The translations under genes and the position numbers were made by a program. Under the pieces are notes generated by a model that did no database searches, was not told the DNA's origin, and saw nothing but the letters and a program-made list of their open reading frames with translations. Positions 8,306 through 17,288 of a stretch of DNA of 64,000 bases are shown in pieces. Each line of letters begins with the position of its first letter. Positions within the stretch are counted from its first letter, which is position 1. The DNA is from DATFDN01 sp963762525 (GTDB lineage Bacteria; Pseudomonadota; Alphaproteobacteria; Acetobacterales; Acetobacteraceae): contig CAVXKT010000003.1 in NCBI GenBank assembly GCA_963762525.1, positions 372,001-436,000 of the forward strand, read 5' to 3'.

Positions 8306-10287
8306 ATGTTCCGAACCCTCCTGATCGCCAATCGCGGCGAAATCGCCGTGCGGATCGCGCGCACGGCGCGGCGCATGGGGATCGAGACCATCGCCGTGTT
8401 CTCGGAGGCCGATGCGCGGGCGCTGCATGTGGAGACGGCCGACCGCGCCGTTCTGATCGGTCCGGCGCCGGCGCGCGAGAGCTATCTGAATATTCCCCGC
8501 ATTCTCGATGCCGCAAGCCGCACCGGCGCCGATGCCGTCCATCCCGGCTACGGGTTCCTGTCGGAAAATCCGGACTTCGCCGAGGCGTGCGCGGCAGCCG
8601 GGCTGACCTTCGTCGGCCCGCCGGCCGAGGCGATGCGCGCCATGGGCTCCAAGTCGGCCGCCAAGGCACTGATGCGCAAGGCCGGCGTTCCGGTCCTGCC
8701 CGGATACGAAGGCGAGGCGCAGGAGCCCGCTCTGCTCGCCGAGCAGGCGGCGCGCATCGGCTACCCGGTGGTCATCAAGGCGGTTGCGGGCGGCGGCGGG
8801 CGCGGGATGCGCGTCGTCGCCGAAGCTCAGGATTTCGCCGCCGCACTGGATTCGGCCCGGCGGGAGGCCGCCTCGGCGTTCGGCAACCCCGAGGTGCTGA
8901 TCGAACGCTATCTCACCCGTCCGCGCCACATCGAAATCCAGGTCTTCGCCGACCGGCACGGCAACGCGCTGCATCTGTTCGAGCGCGACTGCTCCACCCA
9001 GCGGCGCCATCAAAAGATCATCGAAGAAGCGCCGGCGCCCGGGCTGGACCCGGGCCGTCGCGCGGCGATGGGCGAGGCCGCCGTCGCCTGCGCGCGCGCC
9101 GTGGGATATGTCGGCGCCGGCACGGTGGAGTTCGTCGCCGACGCCGACGGCTTCTGGTTCCTGGAGATGAACACGCGCTTGCAGGTGGAGCATCCGGTAA
9201 CGGAGGCGATCACCGGGCTCGATCTGGTGGAATGGCAGTTGCGCGTCGCCGCCGGCGAGGCGCTGCCGCCCGCTCCCCGCGCCATCGGCGGCCACGCATT
9301 CGAGGCGCGGCTCTACGCCGAAGACCCGGCGCGGGACTTCGCGCCCGCCACCGGGCGGATCGCCCGCCTGCGTCTGCCCGCTTGGGTGCGCGTCGATGCC
9401 GGCGTGCGGGCGGGCGACACCGTGGGCGTCCACTACGACGCCATGCTCGCCAAGCTGATCTGCCACGGTCCGACGCGCGCGGAGGCGCTGGCCCGGCTGC
9501 GGCGGGCGCTCGCCGAGTCAGAAGTTGCGGGCCTCGCCACCAATCTCGACCTGCTGGCGCGGATCGCGGCACACCCCGAATTCGAAGCCGGCGGCATCGA
9601 CACCGGCTTCATCGCGCCGCAACGCCGCCGATTTGCTCGCGCCGCAACCGCCGCCGCCGCGCCGAGGTGCTGGCCGTGGCCGCGCTCGGCGTGCTGGCCG
9701 CCGAGGCCGAAGCCGGGCGGGCCGAGGCGCGGGCGAGCGCCGATCCGCACTCGCCCTGGCACGCGCGCACCGGCTGGTGGCTGAACGCGGCGCCCGCGCG
9801 CACGCTGCGCTTCGCCGCCGAGGAGACCGAGTGCCCGGTGACGGTGCGCCCGGCGGGGGGCGGCGCCTGGCGCATCGAAACCGACCCGGCCACGACGGGT
9901 GAGGCCGCCTTCGCGCTCGATGGCGAGCTTCTGATCACGCTGGACGGGTTGCGCAGTCGCGCCGGCTTCGCTCGGATCGGGGAAATAGTGGCGTTGCGTT
10001 GGCGGGGCGCCACCTGGCGACTTGCCCTGCCGGTTGCGGAGGGCGCGGCCGAGGACGACGATGTAGCCGGCGGCCGGCTGCTCGCGCCCATTCCCGGGCT
10101 CGTGACCTCGGTCGCCGCCGCGCCCGGGCAAACGGTGCGACGGGGCGATATCCTGGTGATACTGGAGGCAATGAAGACCGTGTTCCGCCTGCCGGCTCCG
10201 GCCGATGCAGTGGTCGGCGACGTTGCCTGTCGCGCCGGCGAGACGGTGGAAGAGGGCCAGATACTGGTCAGCTTCATCGAGCCGTAA
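8306..10287 (+). CDS. mccA: Methylcrotonyl-CoA carboxylase, biotin-carboxylase/biotin-carrier subunit, frame-broken
   Basis: The alpha subunit, which carboxylates its own biotin with ATP and bicarbonate. The biotin-carboxylase part (residues 1-445) has FRTLLIANRGEIAVRIAR, HPGYGFLSEN, the ATP-grasp loop KAVAGGGGRGMR, the active-site ERDCSTQRRHQKIIEEAP and EMNTRLQVEHPVTE. The C-terminal biotinyl domain has the biotinylation motif EAMKT near 10170. Between them two single-base insertions, near 9622 and 9660 in C/G-rich runs, shift the frame twice. Corrected, the join reads through ADLLAPQPPPP and AEVLAVAALGVLAAEAE. About 660 residues is the normal length. Confidence 0.9.
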
Positions 10288-10338
10288 CCTTCCGGCGAGT
10301 CGGGCGTTGTCGTCGGGCAAATAGAAGGGAGGGGGGAA

Positions 10339-11655
10339 ATGCTGACCGATGCGAAGGCTGCGCCGCTTGAGCGCGACACCATGCGTCAGGTGGTGCGGCG
10401 GCTGATCCCGCTGCTGATGATCTGCTATTTCATCGGCTACCTGGACCGGGTGAACGTGAGCTTCGCCTCGCTCACGATGAACCGCGACCTGCACTTCTCG
10501 GCCGCCGTTTACGGGTTCGGCGGCGGCGTGTTCTTCCTCGGCTATTTCCTGTTCGAGGTGCCGTCTAATCTGCTGCTGGCGCGGGTCGGCGCCCGGCGCT
10601 GGATTGCACGCATCCTCATCACCTGGGGCATCATCGCGAGCTTCGAGGCCGCCGTCCACCCGGCCTGGTCGTTCTATCTGGTGCGCTTCCTGCTCGGGCT
10701 GGCGGAGGCCGGCTTCTTCCCCGGCATCATCCTCTATCTCACCTGGTGGTTCCCCAACGTCTATCGCGCCCGGATCGTCGGGCTGTTCATGACCGCGATT
10801 CCGATCTCGGTCGTGCTCGGCTCGATCGTCTCCGGCTGGATTCTGAGCTTCGATGGCGCTTGGGGTCTGGCCGGCTGGCAATGGCTGTTCGTCCTGGAAG
10901 GCGGCCCGGCGGTCATCCTCGGTCTGGTCGTGATGTTCGCGTTGCCCGACACCCCGGACAATGCGCGCTGGATGGCGCCCGAGGGGCGCGCATGGCTGAA
11001 CGAGCGGCTGGCGGCGGAACGGGCGCATCGCGAGACGGTGCATCGCTATGCTCTCGGCGAGACGCTGCGCAACCCGCGCGTATGGGGGCTGACGCTGGTC
11101 TATTTCGGCCAGAACGTCTCCGGCTACGGGTTGGTGATCTTTCTGCCGCAGATCATCAAACGGTTCGGCGTGAGCGACGTGCAGACCGGACTGATCAATG
11201 CCATCCCGTTCGCCTTCGCCGCCGTGGCGATGGTGCTCTGGGGCCTGCACTCCGACCGCACGGGCGAGCGCAGCTGGCACGTCACCATCGCCTGCTTCGT
11301 GACCTTCCTCGGCCTCGCGGTGTGCCTCGGGCTCGACAACCCGTATGCGCTGATGGCGGCGATCATCTTCTCGCAGATGGGCCAGAGCTCGATCGCGCCG
11401 ACCTTCTGGACGTTGCCGACGGCGATGCTGTCGGGCACGGCGGCGGCGGGCGGCATCGCGCTCATCAATGCGGTCGGCAATCTGGGCGGCTTCATCGGCC
11501 CCTATGCGATGGGGCTGATCCGCGACGCCACCGGCAACTTTAAGCTCGGCTTGTTCGCCATCGCCTGCGGCGCGCTGATGGCGGGAATCGTGGTGCTGCT
11601 GCTCGGCCACGACCGGCGGCTGGAGCGCGTCGCGGTCGCGAAGCCGGCGGAATAG
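10339..11655 (+). CDS. MFS transporter, anion:cation symporter family
   Basis: A 438-residue major facilitator with twelve predicted membrane segments. The signature of the ACS family (phthalate, tartrate, galactonate and similar organic anions) is clear: YFIGYLDRVNVSFASLTMN in segment 1, FFLGYFLFEVPSNLLLARVG, RFLLGLAEAGFFPGIILYL and WWFPNVYRARIVGLFM. GGGG-rich AAGGIALINAVGNLGGFIGP lies in segment 11. It follows the leucine module by 51 bases with a GGGAGGGGGG ribosome binding site, so it may import an organic acid for this pathway. The exact substrate is unknown. Confidence 0.9.
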   Translation: MLTDAKAAPLERDTMRQVVRRLIPLLMICYFIGYLDRVNVSFASLTMNRDLHFSAAVYGFGGGVFFLGYFLFEVPSNLLLARVGARRWIARILITWGIIASFEAAVHPAWSFYLVRFLLGLAEAGFFPGIILYLTWWFPNVYRARIVGLFMTAIPISVVLGSIVSGWILSFDGAWGLAGWQWLFVLEGGPAVILGLVVMFALPDTPDNARWMAPEGRAWLNERLAAERAHRETVHRYALGETLRNPRVWGLTLVYFGQNVSGYGLVIFLPQIIKRFGVSDVQTGLINAIPFAFAAVAMVLWGLHSDRTGERSWHVTIACFVTFLGLAVCLGLDNPYALMAAIIFSQMGQSSIAPTFWTLPTAMLSGTAAAGGIALINAVGNLGGFIGPYAMGLIRDATGNFKLGLFAIACGALMAGIVVLLLGHDRRLERVAVAKPAE

Positions 11656-11666
11656 GGCGACCGTGG

Positions 11667-12029
11667 TTACAGACCGATCTGCAACCGGACCACCCGGCAA
11701 ACGGCCTCCAAGTCGTCCGATGCAAGCGCTCCCAAGCAACGCTGTAGGCGGCGCTTGCTAGCGGTGGTGATCTGGTCCGCCATCGCCTTTCGTCGGTCGC
11801 CATTGAGGGTGATGAAGGCTTCGGCCGGGTAGAGGCGGCTCAGCTGGCTGGAAATGGGTACCGCCTGTACCCGGTTCAGTAACGAGTTGGCGGTGTCGTT
11901 GCTCAGCACGACGGCCGGCCTGGTCTTCCGTATCTCTCCTCCGACCGCCGGGTCGAAGGAGACCATCCAGACTTCGCCCCGACGCGGGGGCCGGTCAGCC
12001 GCCAAGGCGCCCCGGTTCATCGGCGACAT
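11667..12029 (-). CDS. MazF-like toxin
   Basis: A 120-residue PemK/MazF-family protein with the diagnostic pattern RRGEVWMVSFDPAVGGEIRK, TRPAVVLSNDTANSLL, VQAVPISSQLSRLYPAEAF and MADQITTASKRRLQRCLGAL. It is the second MazF-type toxin in the window and differs clearly from the one at 4800. The gene overlaps the end of its upstream antitoxin gene by 35 bases, so the true start may be the internal ATG (MNRGALAADRPP). An RNase role is expected from the family. Confidence 0.87.
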   Translation of the reverse strand: MSPMNRGALAADRPPRRGEVWMVSFDPAVGGEIRKTRPAVVLSNDTANSLLNRVQAVPISSQLSRLYPAEAFITLNGDRRKAMADQITTASKRRLQRCLGALASDDLEAVCRVVRLQIGL

Positions 12030-12237
12030 CGCCCACCAGCCCGTCGGCCCAGGCCCGGGCCTCGGCTTCGCGGGCTTCGTCGGCGGCCATCGCAGCGTAG
12101 CCGGCGGATAACTCTCGGCCGACCACGTGCGGCCGGGCGAGTTCGTTAAGGAACCGGCTGATACGGCGGCGGCCGATCACGTTATGCAGGCCGTCATAGA
12201 CGTCGGCATCGACCGTAATGGTCAACTTCTTGAGCAT
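11995..12237 (-). CDS. Antitoxin, ribbon-helix-helix-like
   Basis: An 80-residue protein starting MLKKLTITVDADVYDGLHNV, with the short beta-strand and helix pattern of ribbon-helix-helix (CopG/MetJ-type) antitoxins, then RRRISRFLNELARPHV. The C-terminal half is Ala/Glu-rich and should bind the toxin. A TAGGAGG Shine-Dalgarno precedes the ATG, and an inverted repeat lies just upstream, as expected for an autorepressed operon. It is paired with the MazF-like toxin downstream. Confidence 0.8.
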   Translation of the reverse strand: MLKKLTITVDADVYDGLHNVIGRRRISRFLNELARPHVVGRELSAGYAAMAADEAREAEARAWADGLVGDVADEPGRLGG

Positions 12238-12252
12238 TGCCGGCCTCCTATA

Positions 12253-12266
12253 CGTATTGAAATACG
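12253..12266. promoter_or_regulatory. Palindromic operator candidate of the RHH-MazF operon
   Basis: CGTATT-GA-AATACG is a perfect 6-bp inverted repeat 16 bases upstream of the antitoxin ATG. It is AT-rich against a GC-rich background, as typical for ribbon-helix-helix operators. Confidence 0.55.
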
Positions 12267-12296
12267 CCGAGGCAACCGGAATGCAACCCCGGCGGC

Positions 12297-13086
12297 TCAG
12301 GCCGAGACCATCCGCCGCAGCGCTGCGCTGCGGGCCCGGGCGGCGGCCATCATGAAGGTCTGGTCGGCGCCGCCCAGGTTGAAGCGGCAGCCGGCGCGAA
12401 CGTACCGCTCCATGATCTCCTCGGCGTAGATTCCGCCCATGCCCGCGTGCTTGCCGTGCTGGCGACAGGCGGCGATCATCCGCTCATAGGCGTCGATGAC
12501 GCGGGCATGAGTGTATTCGCCGGGAATTCCCATCTCGAAGCTCAGGTCGTTGGTGCCGATCAGCAGCACGTCGATCCCGGGCACGGCGGCGATCGCGGCG
12601 GCGTTCTCGATCGCCGTCGGCGTCTCCAGCATCACGATCGTCAGGTTGGCGGCGTTCATCGCCGCCGCCGCCTCGCCGCTCTTCAGCGTGCCCAGCCCGT
12701 AATGCGGGCCGAGGCCGCCGCTGGAGCGATGCCCGACGGGCGGGTACTTCAGCCGCCGCACCACCTCGCGGGCTTCCTCGGCGGTGTCCACATGCGGGAT
12801 GACGATTCCCAGCACCCCGTTGTCGAGCAGGCGGGTCGCCATCGCATACTCGCCGTTCGGCACCCGCGCGATCGGCGCGATGCCGGCATCCAGCGCCGCC
12901 ACCGCGATCTGCGCCGCGGCGTCGAGGCCGAGCGTGCCGTGCTCGCAGTCGAGAAACAGCCAGTCGAAGCCGGCCGCCTTGGCCGCCGCCGCGATCTCCA
13001 CGCTGCGCACCATCTTGACGGTGAAGCCGAGCGCCATGCCGCCGGCTTCAAGCTTCTCGCGCGCCGGGATTGCGAAGTGCGGTCAT
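12297..13086 (-). CDS. HpcH/HpaI-type aldolase, frame-broken at the N-terminus
   Basis: A class II metal-dependent aldolase of the HpaI/2,4-dihydroxyhept-2-ene-1,7-dioate aldolase family, which cleaves 2-keto-4-hydroxy acids to pyruvate plus an aldehyde. Signatures: FDWLFLDCEHG, IARVPNGEYAMATRLLDNG, IPHVDTAEEAREVV, VMLETPTAIENAAAIAAVPG and IDVLLIGTNDLSFEMG. The long frame opens at 13037, but the true start is more likely the ATG at 13084-13086, behind GAGGAGGAAG. That ATG gives MTALRNPGAR; one base removed near 13060 joins it to REKLEAGGMALGFTVKMVRS, the normal family N-terminus. The corrected length is about 262 residues. Confidence 0.87.
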
Positions 13087-13493
13087 CGTGCTTCCTCCTC
13101 GGGATTGCGCCCGGTTCTCGCCGGGGCCGCATCCGCCCGTTCAAGCACGCGCGCCACGGCGCCGACAACCTCGGCCACCAGGAATGGCTTGCGCAGGAAC
13201 GCCTGATAGCCGGTGAAGCGGCGGCGCAGCGCCGCCTCGGCGGCGCCGCTCATCATGATGATGGGGGTGGCGGAATGGGCCGCGCGGTCGCGCATGGCTT
13301 GGGCCATGCTCGGCCCATCGATGATCGGCATCATGAAATCGAGCATCACCACATCGGGCGCTTCGGTGGCGAGAAGCTCCAGCCCTTGCCGTCCGTTGCC
13401 GGCCAGCACCACGCGATGGCCGGCGTCGGTCAGCACCGCCTCCAGGATGTCCAGCACCCCGAATTCGTCATCGACGACGAGGATCGTCGGCAT
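13083..13493 (-). CDS. Single-domain response regulator
   Basis: A 136-residue CheY-like receiver with no output domain. The start is MPTILVVDDEFGV at 13493. The phospho-acceptor is Asp52 (VVMLDFMMPIIDG), the acidic pair is at residues 8-9, and the conserved Lys is in FLRKPF. A Pro/Arg/Glu-rich tail follows. It is the last gene of a cassette with a histidine kinase and a KaiC-like ATPase. The gene's end overlaps the start of the aldolase gene by four bases. Confidence 0.88.
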   Translation of the reverse strand: MPTILVVDDEFGVLDILEAVLTDAGHRVVLAGNGRQGLELLATEAPDVVMLDFMMPIIDGPSMAQAMRDRAAHSATPIIMMSGAAEAALRRRFTGYQAFLRKPFLVAEVVGAVARVLERADAAPARTGRNPEEEAR

Positions 13494-13497
13494 CTTG

Positions 13498-15003
13498 CTA
13501 GCGCGCGCGCCGATCGCCCGGCCCCGTGGCAGTCTCGACTGCCTGCCGGGCGAGGCCGGACATGATCGCTTCGGCACTCGCGAAGGTTTCGGCGAGGTCG
13601 ATCCCGTCCGCGCGGATGACGAACTCACGCAGCTCCGGGTCGAAATCGCTGTCGCGCAGCTTCAGGACGGAGAACATCCGGTGCAGGCGCGAGCGAAATT
13701 CGACGAAGCGCATCAACATGATGTTCTCGGCGAACGAGGAGATGCCGGTGAGCGGGACGCGCACCTCGGGGCTGAACAATTCGGACATCTCGGCGGTGAA
13801 GAAGGCGGTGCAGCCCAGGTTGCGCAGCTCGTTGGTGAGCGCGGTGAAGAACGGGCCGGTGCGTTGCGGCGATGGCGCCGCCCGCTCAAATCCGCCGAGG
13901 CCATCCACGAACAGCCGGCGCACGCCGCGGCGGCGAACCGCCTCGATGAGCTGGTTGCCGAGAGCGTCCAGGATGCGTTCGGTCGGCGGATGCCAGATCA
14001 CCTCAAGGCAGCCCTGGTCGATCAGCTCCTTGAGATCGAGCTTCAGCGCGCGCGCTTTGAGCAGCAGACGCGCCGGATTCTCGAAGAAGCCGAAATAGAG
14101 ACCCGGCTCGGCCCGGCTGGCGAGCTTGAGGAAGTGCAGGCCGAGCGTGGTCTTGCCGCAGCCGGAAGTGCCGACGATGAGGCAGGTCGAGGCGCCCGGC
14201 AGGCCGCCCCCGACCATCGCGTCCAGCCGGTCGATCCCGGTCGGCACCCGCTCGGGATGCTGAGGAAAGTCGTCCGTGATTCCGGCGTTGGTGTATAGCC
14301 CCTCCAGCCGCGGATAGAGCACGATGCCGTCGTTGGTGATGCGGATGGCGTGGCGGCCGTCGATGTAGTCACTGCCGCGGAATTTCCGCACCTCCAGGAA
14401 ACGCAGCGCCCTCGCCACCGGCACGGAGCGGGACAGTTCGACTATGCCGTCCACCATGGTGTGCTCGGCGGAGACTGATTCCCTGTTCGTGCTCGCCAGC
14501 AGAAACATCGTGCAGTCCCAGGCCGTCGAGACCACTTGCAGCTCGTGGATGAACTTCCTGAACGCGGTGCTGCTGCGCGCCAACTCGTCGATCGCCACCA
14601 GCCCGTCCAGCACCAGGATGCGCGCTTGATGCCGTGCCGCCTCGCGCCGGATCAATGCGACCAGGCCGCGCAGGCCCTCGTCCTCCAGGATGCTGAAGGC
14701 ACTGATGTAATATAGCCGATCGGGCACGCTGGCGGCATCGTAGAAGCTCATGCCGCCCAGTTGCTGCATCATCCGCGCATGATTTTCGGACAGCAGCGTC
14801 ACATAGAGCGCGTGGTCGCCGTCGCGCAGATTGGCAAAGCAGATCTGATGGCCGAAGATCGTCTTGCCGGTTCCCGGCGTGCCCTGGACGATATAGACGC
14901 CGCTGCGGATGAACCCGCCTTGCAGGATTGTGTCGAGCCCGGCGACGCCGCTGCTCAGCCGATCCGGCGGGACGGGCGAGGAAGGTGGGTCATCCTTGGC
15001 CAT
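13498..15003 (-). CDS. KaiC-like double-domain ATPase
   Basis: A RecA-fold ATPase of about 501 residues with two tandem KaiC domains. The first has Walker A GTPGTGKT (about residues 41-48) and the second GTSGCGKT (about 278-285). Walker B-like strands are RILVLDGLVAIDEL and RRLFVDGLGGFE. KaiC is the hexameric core of the cyanobacterial clock; KaiC homologues in heterotrophs are mostly signalling ATPases. No kaiA or kaiB is present. ATG at 15003 is chosen over GTG at 15012 because GGGAGAG is correctly spaced only for the former. It overlaps the kinase gene by 14 bases and precedes the response regulator by four, so the three genes form one unit. Confidence 0.9.
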   Translation of the reverse strand: MAKDDPPSSPVPPDRLSSGVAGLDTILQGGFIRSGVYIVQGTPGTGKTIFGHQICFANLRDGDHALYVTLLSENHARMMQQLGGMSFYDAASVPDRLYYISAFSILEDEGLRGLVALIRREAARHQARILVLDGLVAIDELARSSTAFRKFIHELQVVSTAWDCTMFLLASTNRESVSAEHTMVDGIVELSRSVPVARALRFLEVRKFRGSDYIDGRHAIRITNDGIVLYPRLEGLYTNAGITDDFPQHPERVPTGIDRLDAMVGGGLPGASTCLIVGTSGCGKTTLGLHFLKLASRAEPGLYFGFFENPARLLLKARALKLDLKELIDQGCLEVIWHPPTERILDALGNQLIEAVRRRGVRRLFVDGLGGFERAAPSPQRTGPFFTALTNELRNLGCTAFFTAEMSELFSPEVRVPLTGISSFAENIMLMRFVEFRSRLHRMFSVLKLRDSDFDPELREFVIRADGIDLAETFASAEAIMSGLARQAVETATGPGDRRAR

Positions 15004-15805
15004 TCGGCTCACTCTCCCGGGGCATCGGTAATGTCAGCGTGAAGATGGAGCCCTCGCCGGGCCGGCTTTCCACTGCGATCTCCCCGCCCATCGCTTGTGC
15101 GGTCTGGCGGGCTACCCAGAGGCCGACGCCGAGGCCGCCATGCTCGCGCCGGCCCACCGCGCGTTCGAAGCGCCCGAAGATGCGGGCCTGATCTTCGACC
15201 GAGATGCCGATGCCGCGATCCTGCACGCGTAGCCGCACCAGCCCGGCGCCGGCGTCGCGCCCGAGCGAGACCGTAACCGGCCGGCCGGCGCCGTATTTCA
15301 GTGCGTTGGAGAGCAGGTTCTCGGCCACCTGCTCGACGCCGATCCGGTCCCATTCACCGACCAGGTCGGCGGCGATCTCCGCCACGATCTCGGTTCGCAT
15401 CCGGGCGGCGAGCGGAGCCACGGCGGCGAGCGTCTCGCGCAGCACCGCCGAGAGATCAAACCGGCCGGGATCGAGCCGGAGGCCGCCGCCCGAGGTGAAG
15501 CGCGACACCTCCAGCAGCAGGTCGGTGCGCCGGAGGTATCGCTGCACGGCTTCATGCAGCCTCAGGAGCTTCTCGGCCATTCCGGCGGGCAGCGGCTCGG
15601 GAGCGGCATCCGCCGCCGCCCTCAAGACGTCGGCCAGCATCACGATCGGGGTGAGCGGGTTGCGCAGCTCGTGGGCCACCATGGCGACGAAGTCGTCGCG
15701 CGCGCGAACTTCCTCGCGCAGCTCGGCGATCAGCGCGTCCTTGGCCGCGGGGTCATCCGCCGCGGGTGGCGTCGCCCCGGGTATCGTGGGGGGAGTGCTG
15801 CTCAT
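14990..15805 (-). CDS. Sensor histidine kinase (soluble)
   Basis: A 271-residue histidine kinase without membrane segments or a recognisable sensor domain. After a short coiled stretch (KDALIAELREEVRARDD) comes the H-box FVAMVAHELRNPLTPI with the phospho-acceptor His44. Then come the N-box ENLLSNALKYGAG, the G1 box QDRGIGISVEDQARIF, and the F and G2 boxes FGRFERAV and GGLGVGLWVARQ. The start MSSTPPTIPG at 15805 is preferred to an in-frame codon 48 bases upstream. It is cotranscribed with the KaiC-like ATPase and the receiver protein, so the ATPase may feed or read its state. Confidence 0.88.
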   Translation of the reverse strand: MSSTPPTIPGATPPAADDPAAKDALIAELREEVRARDDFVAMVAHELRNPLTPIVMLADVLRAAADAAPEPLPAGMAEKLLRLHEAVQRYLRRTDLLLEVSRFTSGGGLRLDPGRFDLSAVLRETLAAVAPLAARMRTEIVAEIAADLVGEWDRIGVEQVAENLLSNALKYGAGRPVTVSLGRDAGAGLVRLRVQDRGIGISVEDQARIFGRFERAVGRREHGGLGVGLWVARQTAQAMGGEIAVESRPGEGSIFTLTLPMPRESEPNGQG

Positions 15806-15833
15806 TCGACCGCATCTCAGCCTGAACCGAGCA

Positions 15834-17285
15834 TCACGCCCGGGCAAGCGCAAGAGCGATCACGCGATTGAGTGCCGCCAAATCAACCGCATGGTCAGCC
15901 TCGTTCGCCACCGCCGCCACTATCCCGTGGCGGCGCAGGATGAAGATTCGCTGTTCCGACGCGCCCGAAGCCCAGGCGGTGTCGGTCGGCAGGTCGGGAA
16001 ACAGCCGGTCGGTATTGGCGCGGAAGCAGGCGGCGTAGCTGGCGCCGGTGTGGGTCGGCGTGAGCGCATACTCGGCCCAGCCTTCGGGGAGCAGCCGCTC
16101 GCCCGCCCACACGCCGTCGTTGAGATAGAGTGCGCCCAGCTTGGCATAGTCGCGCAGGGTGGCGAAGCCGGCCCCCGAGGCGATCATGTTACCGGCGATG
16201 TCGGCCGAGTACTGGAAGCTGCGCATCCCCAGCCGATCGGCGAGCAACCCGTACAGCGCCGCCGGATAGGGCAGACCATGCCGCTCGATCTCCGCGCGGA
16301 TGATCGCGCCGAGCACGTTGATGCCGCTGTTGACGTAGCGAAAGGTCGAGCCCGGCTCGGTCGCGACCATCTGCCGCTGTCCCGCCTCGAAGGCGTCGTC
16401 CGCGTCGTGGTACACGGCGCTGTTCTCGTAGCCCCAGCTCACCCGCCCGTTGTCGCTTAGAACCGGCATCGCCAGGCCCGAGCGCATGCGCAGCAGATGG
16501 TCGAGCGTGATCCGCTGATGCACGGCGCGCGGGTCGCGCCACAGCGGCGCCCCGGCGGGATCGTGCACCGAGCGCAGCCGGCCGTCGTGGAGCAGCCGGC
16601 CGATCTGGGTGCAGGTGATCGCCTTGGTCATCGACCAACTCGGCGTCGGTTGGTCGGCGCCGCCGAAGGCGCTGTATCGCTCGAACAGAACGCGATCGGC
16701 AGTGGCGATCAGGATGCCGTAGAGCCCCGGCGAGGCGGCGAACAGCGCCTCGGCGGCGGCGGCGACCGCGGGCAGGGGCGGGGGCGTCTCCACGGCGTCG
16801 CCGAGCGGCCAGGCGCGGCCCGCCGCGGCATTTTCACGGGCGATCGGCGCCGGATCGAAGCGCGGCGCGTCGGCGGGACCGAGCAGGATGGTGCCGTAGC
16901 CGGGGCGGGCAATCGCATGGCCGACCAACTCGCCCCAGCGCACCGTAACGCACTTGTCGTCGTCGCGCGTTTCAACGCTGATTCGCCCGGCGCGCTGCGC
17001 CTTCAGCAGCGCCAGCGCGGCGTCGGGACCCGGATCGAGCCGCGCGTTGAGACCGCCCGGCACGCTGGTCGGTCGCCAGCGGAAATGCCGCTCGGCGGTG
17101 GCGCGGTCGAGGCCGGAGACGTACATCATGTCGGCGAACCGCTTGGCGGCGAAATTCACCGTGCGCTGGCGCAGTGCCGGTTCGGTGGCGTCGTAGATCA
17201 GTGGCGCCGGCGGGCCCTCTCCGTCGCCGAGCAAGGGCGTGCGGTCGAACAGCGGATCGATGCGATCGGTCGGCGCCTTGGCCAT
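15834..17285 (-). CDS. Serine hydrolase, class C beta-lactamase family
   Basis: A 483-residue serine hydrolase with a penicillin-binding/beta-lactamase fold. The nucleophile motif SxxK is SMTK in TPSWSMTKAITCTQIGRLL; a YxN motif is seen in WGYENSAVYHDADD, and FRYVNSGINVLGAIIRAEIE follows. An N-terminal 150-residue segment precedes the hydrolase fold. No obvious signal peptide is visible (MAKAPTDRIDPLFDRTPLL), so the protein is probably cytoplasmic and more likely an esterase or peptidase than a resistance enzyme. It starts three bases after the end of the dioxygenase-family gene on the same strand. Confidence 0.85.
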   Translation of the reverse strand: MAKAPTDRIDPLFDRTPLLGDGEGPPAPLIYDATEPALRQRTVNFAAKRFADMMYVSGLDRATAERHFRWRPTSVPGGLNARLDPGPDAALALLKAQRAGRISVETRDDDKCVTVRWGELVGHAIARPGYGTILLGPADAPRFDPAPIARENAAAGRAWPLGDAVETPPPLPAVAAAAEALFAASPGLYGILIATADRVLFERYSAFGGADQPTPSWSMTKAITCTQIGRLLHDGRLRSVHDPAGAPLWRDPRAVHQRITLDHLLRMRSGLAMPVLSDNGRVSWGYENSAVYHDADDAFEAGQRQMVATEPGSTFRYVNSGINVLGAIIRAEIERHGLPYPAALYGLLADRLGMRSFQYSADIAGNMIASGAGFATLRDYAKLGALYLNDGVWAGERLLPEGWAEYALTPTHTGASYAACFRANTDRLFPDLPTDTAWASGASEQRIFILRRHGIVAAVANEADHAVDLAALNRVIALALARA

Positions 17286-17288
17286 CGG

